The notes beneath the pieces are model-generated. The model did no database searches and was not told the DNA's origin. It saw only the letters and a program-made list of their open reading frames with translations. From Bacteroidales bacterium (GTDB lineage: Bacteria > Bacteroidota > Bacteroidia > Bacteroidales > WCHB1-69), in contig JAFPXF010000084.1 in assembly GCA_017394765.1 (NCBI GenBank), forward strand, positions 1 to 21,243: a DNA stretch of 21,243 nt, read 5' to 3'. Below are positions 19,301-21,243 of this stretch, in pieces (position 1 is the first letter of the stretch; every line of letters starts with the position of its first letter). The translations under genes were made by a program, and so were the position numbers.

Positions 19301-19305
19301 CTCAT
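10369..19305 (-). CDS. Giant BspA-like leucine-rich-repeat surface protein with type IX sorting domain
   Basis: This 2978-residue cell-surface protein is probably an adhesin. A signal peptide (about 1-24, ending AAFA) leads into BspA-type LRR_5 repeats to about residue 1049 (pattern IP-SVT-IG--AF--C). A linker with a YVPCG motif follows. Two InlB-type repeats lie at about 1118-1249 (HWSDG, GWSDG), then Ig-like segments. Two cleaved-adhesin/MAM-like jelly-roll domains lie at about 1355-1512 and 1513-1670 (ENFDGGFPSDW, ENFETGLSEDW, each ending in DNI/DDI). About 15 paired-cysteine repeats (GCDSVVTLHLT) span about 1690-2822, interrupted by Ig-like blocks at about 2209-2432. A last Ig-like domain (2821-2892) precedes a type A T9SS sorting domain (LTVYPNPTMG...VYFVKAMADG...VRKVVKR) to the end. 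There is no frameshift. The start follows an A-rich leader. It probably reaches the surface through the Por secretion system; the ligand is unknown. Confidence 0.93.
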   Translation of the reverse strand: MRKIYRLGIAMLLMLAAGLPAAFAYNFQSGGIYYDITGSNTVAVTYATGSYNSYSGSVTIPSTVNYNGTHFTVTAIGNRAFSNCSNLTGVTIPNTVTSIGEYAFYYCQNLPSVTIPNGVETIGGYAFYNCSSLDSVTIPNSVTTIEAYAFSSCEGLAVVTIGKSVTSIGNYAFTYCSALTTVFFNADSCINMGSTAMSPFVAHSYGGGTGFKLVIGNNVKNIPDNAFARCYNLDTLNIPPSVSRIGKWAFYFSGITNLHLSEGLAEIDHLAFCGCGMSSVNIPSTVSSIAPGAFATCPNISVLTVSNNNQTYDSRNNCKAIVESNTNTLVVGCKNSIIPSNVTAIGKWAFSGCSGLTGAITIHDQIKNIGDMAFERCTGIVSLTIGKSVDSIGNSAFYQCSALSSVTFNPDSCIYMGSGEYIDDYGNGYVFANSGLSSLTIGDNVKIIPSNAFNGCNTLSGMLNFPNSVKIIGDNAFSGCSALTGNLVLPDSIFYIGDAAFYDCSGLTETLTIPRKVKYIGKNAFNKSTSVIYNADSCDTIGCISYIYNDYSSAFGNLTSLQIGDNVKYIPPYSFSNKIGLTGTLIIPDSVITIGERAFAGCNNIDTLIIGNLVSAIGQYAFYGCTGLDSLVIGNAVAYIGQYAFYNCTGLTGTLYLPNVDTIGYRAFYNCGGINSLILGEGVKYIGGQSFYNCNSLTGMLNIPNSVTNIGGGAFYGCTSFGTLVIGRGVAAIGSDAFKNCIGLTYVTFNADSCTSIGQYNSDVGFAGDTNITYLSLGENVKIIPKNAFYGGNSTPLSKLSGKLEIPNSVIEIGQNAFKGCSGYDTLVIGRGVKIIHQYAFDGWSGLTTLFFNADSCESMLSTQSNGYYTSCFYNCANLVNLTLGNNVKFIPQLAFEDCSHLTGTIIIPDSLKTISSNAFNGCTGIDTLIIGKSVQSIGYNAFKDCTQLTKVNFNADSCITMMMGAGTSNISSYTVFNGCTNITSLNISNNVKTIPPYAFYGLNHITGTLTIPDSVVFIGGYAFNGCSGYSSLILGRSVDTIGQRAFPGNIASIYSYLETPPAVDKTSSYQTFYSVNRNTPVYVPCGSAQAYRNAWIYSSTSTNSYFYNIYETLQPYLLTAIPADTLQGTVHVTTQGTCTEPAVIEATPNFFYVFDHWSDGNTDNPRTVALTQDTTLVAHFREYSVTVVSSDSTGGSVILATEPTVDEPFATAFATLTDSSCHMFAGWSDGSMENPHTISVSHDTVLTAIFNSVVNLQLSAPAIVCQGDSVTFTAVGADSYLWFNGATTSSVSMLPENTLEVSVTGTDNNGCSTTKEQYVNVLSKPTLTLSGLTEICEGDSTLIEAISSEISHDMLNENFDGGFPSDWTFSNTHLHIENVSGNHNNAIIFPAFDVSGSDELIMPILKTVALHKPILQFDVAYRRYPNIYNDKLSVYYSSDNGESWIQMYSKSSNELSTVAGYSSQSFVPTDEQWRSESIDLSNISGNIIIKFTFESDWGNNIWLDNIIVKSPMNTHNVLMSENFETGLSEDWSIIDVDGDGYSWYPASRINYGMAPDPYSGNYCAIAFVQNYYSSYSYENSLSTPTVTIPATGATLEWVANSAYGQHASYEIRVVSNSGSTMIYSGTEYGSDNWAKRSVNLDNWAGQNIKVVFVHLGGPALMIDDIVMLTKDNFVWSDGTVSLQHTFTSSGTWQLTVTDNNGCSSTDSVTVTVWQPDTTELTVDAATASYTLNGETFCTSGDYTQTLQSIHGCDSVVNLHLTIRPDTMVIYDTLCVGERAFEQSIMSPGEYQQTLAMLESQFGDSIPYELTYDTNTHIVSVKAVTVYISEYWQSGVEEDYGGWLNPTYDYYDTTIYLNYNVWKDSSYYNFTYTLTYPSSLGCDSTVTKHLTAKFSDASYWLVTACGSYVWNGDTIVSSGEYYHSFTNVNGCDSTETLYLTVLPSVSEELSATTCDSYTWNGITYTESGDYTLNSDTTLALVRNLYVNNWGEWGYDDADGNFIYLQPNGWSQLQVHTDYDSETGDYTYYYYYFDQNGAEHLYNLGDIVPYIDTVPGCKSATLHLTLTQPTTGDTTAVACNSFTWHGNTYTQSGDYTYTATSATGCDSVVTLHLTVTQPTIGDTTAVACNSFTWHGNTYTQSGDYTYTATSATGCDSVVTLYLTITQPTIGDTTAVACESFTWHGTTYTQSGNYTHTMTNATGCDSVVTLHLTILPLPIPNITGATTVCEGQTATLTATGGTSYLWEDGTTTSTYAATVSGLYTVTVTNAEGCSATASATVTVNPLPEVAVTGNTYICPGGSTILTATGADSYMWSNGSTNASIPVNMFGQYSVIGTSADGCFSTASVTVLVSQPPVITISGNTNLCAGESTTLAVTGGASYMWSNGSTDSSITVNTAGNWQVIGYNESNCSNMASVTVNVWQPASSDLYITSFDSCYVWFGTPRCESGNYTYALQTIHGCDSVITLHLTLEDAITNEFSATACNSYTWNGITYSQSGSYTQTFTAGNGNDSIVTLHLTIYPAKTAEIAETVCDIYEWNSQTYTSSGDYIQTFTAVNGCDSTVTLHLTVNHSTAGDTTAVACESFSWHGNTYTQSGNYTYTTTNAAGCDSVVTLHLTVNQPAAMTDSRTVCANELPIVWNGVPFAGAGTQTATLQTVNGCDSVVTMTLTVNQPTAAIDEHTVCGSFTWIDGNTYTASTNVPTFTLTNAAGCDSVVTLYLTVNQPTTGDTTAAVCGSFEWHGNTYTQSGNYTYTTTNAAGCDSVVTLHLTIQQPTTGDTTAVACESFTWYGNTYTESGDYTCVLSNAAGCDSVVTLHLTIHHTPVFNISGNLEINQGQSTMLSVPNNAGWTYLWSTGETASFIIASPSVTSTYSVTVTEGSCSASDSVTVTVNTGLNDHEFGNLTVYPNPTMGIANVQFTDYQNPITKIHLYDAYGKLVAVVAVNNDGTTPIDLSRFASGVYFVKAMADGNVVAVRKVVKR
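10850..14240 (-). repeat. Array of about 15 paired-cysteine protein repeats (GCDSVVTLHLT)
   Basis: Each unit encodes roughly 45-50 residues. It has one Cys before an aromatic-rich stretch (CxSFTWHGNTYTQSGDYT) and a second in GCDSVVTLHLT. The two cysteines per unit could form a disulfide. One unit reads GNDSIVTLHLT (near 11790) and lacks the second Cys. Two units carry large insertions at about 13105-13465 and 13640-13990. A block of Ig-like domains at about 12010-12680 splits the array. Confidence 0.85.
12781..13110 (-). repeat. Near-identical 147-bp direct repeats inside the giant gene
   Basis: The sequence GGCCAC(G/C)GCAGTGG begins copies at 12781, 12928 and 13075, exactly 147 bases (49 codons) apart. 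The first two copies differ at only a handful of bases; the third diverges after about 40 bases. Such long in-frame identity allows unit gain or loss by recombination without a frameshift. Confidence 0.85.
16150..19137 (-). repeat. BspA-type leucine-rich repeat region
   Basis: About 1000 codons encode tandem units of roughly 23 residues of the form IPxSVTxIGxxAFxxCxxLxx. Longer variants interrupt them with FNADSCxxMGS and GDNVKxIPxxAF. The DNA here is visibly richer in A+T than the paired-cysteine array at the other end of the gene. Confidence 0.85.
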
Positions 19306-19354
19306 AATCTTTCTTTTTTATGTTTGTAAATACTGTTGTTGTTTCGTCCTTTTC

Positions 19355-19382
19355 GTAGAGACGCAAGATTTTGCGTCTCTAC
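19355..19382. repeat. Dispersed palindrome, GTAGAGACGC family, second copy
   Basis: GTAGAGACGCAA (19355-19366) and TTGCGTCTCTAC (19371-19382) form a perfect 12-bp stem with loop GATT. It lies 50 bases upstream of the giant gene's start codon. The outer ten bases equal those of the palindrome at 4374-4401. Confidence 0.75.
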
Positions 19383-19433
19383 AGACCGTTTCCGCCTTTC
19401 AATCACAAACACAAAAAGAATCGTGAGCCTGTT

Positions 19434-19552
19434 TTGCACTGCACGAAAGGTTCTGGACTACCTATACCACAAACAAAAAGCCCACGATTTACATCGCAAG
19501 CGGTTCGTTCCTTTCTGTGGTATTGCTGAAAATTGTCCAGATTCTCGTGCAA
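19434..19552. repeat. Loose nested inverted repeat, possible mobile-element remnant
   Basis: Three arm pairs are nested in register. They are TTGCAC (19434-19439) with GTGCAA (19547-19552), TCTGGAC (19452-19458) with GTCCAGA (19535-19541), and ATACCACA (19464-19471) with TGTGGTAT (19516-19523). Together they describe a 119-bp imperfect palindrome of unknown role. Confidence 0.5.
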
Positions 19553-19649
19553 CAAAGAAAAGCGAAAACGCTTTATGTCAATATGTTAAATTGTCAGTTT
19601 CTCTATTCTATATTCTTGGGGTTTGGTGAAAAATTGGGGTTAAACATCG

Positions 19650-20003
19650 TCATTGTTCGCCCATTTCGGACAGATACTGTTCAATTTGGGCTTTGAGAGA
19701 AGGAAGGTCGTTCTCTATAACAGGCAGCACACGCCCTGGTTGTATGTTGTAATAGTCATGCACAAGCACGTGCCGCATCCCTTCAATATCCTCCCATGCA
19801 GCCATAGTATGCTCCTCCTTGAATTCCTGGGAGAGCTTATAAACGGCCTCTCCGATGATTTCAATGTTCTTTACGACACCATAATAAATCAAAACATCCT
19901 GAAGTAAACTTTCCAAATCTAATGTTGGAATTCTGTTTTGAATTCTATTGATGGCATCATAGATATGATGAAGTCGTTCCTTGTCTCTAACAGGCTCTCT
20001 CAT
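19650..20003 (-). CDS. hepT: HepT-like toxin of an MntA/HepT pair (DUF86)
   Basis: The 117-residue, mostly helical protein has the HEPN-type RX4HXY motif as RHVLVHDY (R77, H82, Y84). In studied HepT proteins this motif forms the RNase site of the dimer, and its Tyr is modified by the partner nucleotidyltransferase. The leading helix carries the DUF86-type pattern and GEAVYKLS. Its start overlaps the antitoxin gene by 17 bases, so the two are cotranslated in the usual order, antitoxin first. The motif is intact, so it could be active. Confidence 0.88.
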   Translation of the reverse strand: MREPVRDKERLHHIYDAINRIQNRIPTLDLESLLQDVLIYYGVVKNIEIIGEAVYKLSQEFKEEHTMAAWEDIEGMRHVLVHDYYNIQPGRVLPVIENDLPSLKAQIEQYLSEMGEQ

Positions 20004-20283
20004 AGATCAGTTTTTTATCACGATTTGCACTTTCAACCGCAAATGGCAAAAGCGTACCCTCTTCGACGAGATCAACTTCCCGTTGGAGGAGTTTTTTCAA
20101 ATTGACATACATGTTGGCAATTTTCATCAGGCCGACCGGTTTGCTGTCATCATATACCACCAAGATGTCCACATCGCTTTCGGGAGTTTCCTCCCCACGC
20201 GCATACGAGCCGAAAACCCAGGCCTTCAACACCGGCTGGGTCTTGAAATACTCGCGGATGGTCTCTATCATTTCAGTGCTCAT
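19987..20283 (-). CDS. mntA: MntA-like minimal nucleotidyltransferase antitoxin
   Basis: The 98-residue protein has the minimal nucleotidyltransferase signature GSX10DXD. GSYARG begins at residue 25, D37 and D39 are in SDVDIL, and a third carboxylate D71 is in REVDLVEEG. Family members neutralise HepT by transferring AMP to its active-site Tyr. The ATG at 20283 is chosen over the upstream in-frame ATG at 20343 because a TATTTTTG box lies at 20305-20312 and the family begins close to this Met. It overlaps hepT by 17 bases. Confidence 0.88.
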   Translation of the reverse strand: MSTEMIETIREYFKTQPVLKAWVFGSYARGEETPESDVDILVVYDDSKPVGLMKIANMYVNLKKLLQREVDLVEEGTLLPFAVESANRDKKLIYERAC

Positions 20284-20304
20284 AATCGTCTTTTTTTGCA
20301 AAGG

Positions 20305-20312
20305 CAAAAATA
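20305..20312 (-). promoter_or_regulatory. -7 box of the mntA-hepT operon
   Basis: The minus strand reads TATTTTTG followed by CC. The predicted start site near 20298 gives a short leader before the ATG at 20283. A TTG 16 bases further upstream could be the -33 element. Confidence 0.55.
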
Positions 20313-20389
20313 CACTTTTTTTTCCACACAACCGAAGAGACAAATTCCATTGAAGACAATACTGATATTCATCAGGATCGACCTTCCCT

Positions 20390-20980
20390 CTACCCCACCA
20401 GCTCCTCCAGCATCTCCCACAGCAGCCGTGTGGGCAGCCCCATCACGTTGTAGAACGAGCCTGTGATGGACTTGATGCCCACGCAGCCGATCCATTCCTG
20501 CACCCCGTAGGCACCGGCTTTGTCAAGAGGCCGGTAATGTTCCACATAATAGCGCAATTCGCCATCGGGCAACTCGGCAAAGGTGACGTCGGTGGTGCGG
20601 TAGTCGGTCAGCATGCGGGCGGGCGTGGCCACCGTGAGGCCGCTGAGCACCGCATGGGTGTGTCCCGAAAGCTGGCGGAGCATGGACAGCGCCTCCTCGC
20701 TATCCTTCGGCTTGCCGATAATCTTCCCGTCCACCACCACGATGGTGTCGCAGGCGATGAAGATGGTGTTGGCGGGGTATCGAGACATGTCTATGGTGGA
20801 GAGCTTGAGCTTCGAGAGGTACTGCACCACCTCGGCGGGAGACAGGGAGGGGTCGAAATACTCCTCCACATCCGTGGAGAGCAGCTCGTAGCCGATGCCC
20901 ATATCCGAAAGCAGCTCGCGCCGCCTCGGCGACTTGGAGGCGAGGTATATCTTGTAGTTCTTCAGTTCGTCCAAAAGCAT
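20390..20980 (-). CDS. maf: Maf family nucleoside triphosphate pyrophosphatase
   Basis: This cytoplasmic house-cleaning enzyme hydrolyses non-canonical or modified NTPs to monophosphates. From the ATG at 20980 it is 196 residues, the normal size. It has SKSPRR (15-20), the catalytic Asp in ACDTIVV (D78), GKIIGKPKD (86-93), LRQLSGHTH and the C-terminal GSFYNVMGLP. The upstream in-frame ATG at 21040 is rejected because it lies before the -7 box at 21002-21009. The gene is divergent from gdhA, and their promoters share the 140-base gap. Confidence 0.92.
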   Translation of the reverse strand: MLLDELKNYKIYLASKSPRRRELLSDMGIGYELLSTDVEEYFDPSLSPAEVVQYLSKLKLSTIDMSRYPANTIFIACDTIVVVDGKIIGKPKDSEEALSMLRQLSGHTHAVLSGLTVATPARMLTDYRTTDVTFAELPDGELRYYVEHYRPLDKAGAYGVQEWIGCVGIKSITGSFYNVMGLPTRLLWEMLEELVG

Positions 20981-21001
20981 AGCCGTTGTGTTTATGGGCT
21001 G

Positions 21002-21009
21002 CAAAAATA
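21002..21009 (-). promoter_or_regulatory. -7 box of maf
   Basis: The minus strand reads TATTTTTG followed by CAGCC, with a start site near 20995 and the ATG at 20980. The surrounding 15 bases (20997-21011) are the same as at the peptidase and transposase promoters. Confidence 0.6.
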
Positions 21010-21027
21010 AACAATATTTTTTCGCCG

Positions 21028-21057
21028 TTGCGGATATCAATAAATTTTATACCTTTG
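21028..21057 (+). promoter_or_regulatory. Promoter of gdhA
   Basis: TTG at 21028-21030 and TACCTTTG at 21050-21057 are separated by 19 bases. This is the standard spacing of the Bacteroidota -33/-7 promoter. An A/T-rich leader of about 55 bases precedes the ATG at 21120. Confidence 0.7.
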
Positions 21058-21119
21058 CACCCGCTTTCAAAAGCGAAAAAAATTATTACAACTAACCTAA
21101 TTTTTTAAATTTCAATAAT

Positions 21120-21243
21120 ATGAAAGTAAATGAAATCATGGCCAACCTGGAGGCCAAACATCCTGGTGAGAATGAGTATTTGCAGGCCGTTCGCGAAGTC
21201 CTGGAAACGATTGAAGAAGAATACAACAAGCACCCCGAATTCG
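21120..21243 (+). CDS. gdhA: NADP-type glutamate dehydrogenase, N-terminal fragment (runs off the window)
   Basis: Only the first 41 codons are inside the window. The residues read EIMANLEAKHPGENEYLQA and then VREVLETIEEEYNKHPEF. This is the characteristic opening of hexameric glutamate dehydrogenases of the Bacteroidales (EYLQAVREVL, then YN-HPEF before the conserved ERL/PDR region). The enzyme interconverts glutamate with 2-oxoglutarate and ammonia. It has its own well-formed promoter. The catalytic Lys and nucleotide-binding fold lie beyond the edge, so cofactor use is assumed from the family. Confidence 0.85.
   Translation, partial: MKVNEIMANLEAKHPGENEYLQAVREVLETIEEEYNKHPEF

Larger units (their letters stand above)
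19306..19649. other. Gene-free stretch with two inverted-repeat structures
   Basis: This gap lies between the start of the giant gene and the stop of hepT. It holds the GTAGAGACGC palindrome (19355-19382) and a looser nested inverted repeat at 19434-19552. A 97-codon plus-strand frame crosses it, but it starts next to the palindrome and looks like no protein I know. I see no clear promoter match for the giant gene. TATTTACA (minus strand, around 19326-19333) is the nearest approximation. Confidence 0.5.

Noticed and set aside
19336..19629. 97-codon plus-strand reading frame
   Set aside because: It begins beside a palindrome and crosses a nested inverted repeat. It matches no protein family I recognise and has no -7 box or ribosome-binding context. 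An old element remnant remains possible.

Overview
The window looks like Bacteroidales (phylum Bacteroidota) chromosome. Three things point there. Most genes start just downstream of the Bacteroidota-type -7 box TAnnTTTG. A 2978-residue BspA-like surface protein ends in a type IX secretion sorting domain. The gene that begins at the right edge opens like a Bacteroidales glutamate dehydrogenase. The content is mainly chromosomal housekeeping plus accessory islands. I saw no rRNA, tRNA, CRISPR array or phage module.

Layout from left to right. (1) The last codons of a gene ending in a poly-lysine tail overlap a NatA/NatB-like ABC exporter pair (1-2300, +). (2) A 650-residue polytopic membrane protein, GT-C or DUF6056-like, lies convergent to it (2316-4268, -). 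(3) A MutS-family ATPase without mismatch-recognition domains follows (4512-5870, +). It is separated by a bidirectional hairpin terminator from a convergent M20 metallodipeptidase (5950-7308, -). (4) An accessory segment at 7420-8735 holds a Y1/HUH REP-type transposase (RAYT-like, -). Around it are heptad repeats, a 129-bp nested palindrome and REP-like palindromic elements. Two of these elements share one architecture, and their lengths differ by exactly two copies of a 57-bp internal unit. (5) A sodium:alanine (AGCS) symporter gene (8735-10207, -) comes next. (6) A very large surface protein gene (10369-19305, -) fills most of the right half. It has a signal peptide, about 1000 residues of BspA-type leucine-rich repeats, two InlB-type repeats, two cleaved-adhesin/MAM-like domains, about 15 paired-cysteine repeats with Ig-like blocks, and a T9SS C-terminal domain. 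A strong rho-independent terminator follows it. (7) An MntA/HepT toxin-antitoxin pair (-), a Maf nucleotide pyrophosphatase (-) and, divergently, the 5' end of gdhA (+) close the window.

The least ordinary part is the RAYT-like gene with its palindromic elements. Both full elements lie immediately 3' of minus-strand genes and in the same orientation. Their hairpins are followed by T-rich tracts on the transcribed strand, so they may also act as transcription terminators. The giant adhesin is the second point of interest. It combines near-identical 147-bp repeats that could recombine with two repeat units that carry large insertions.
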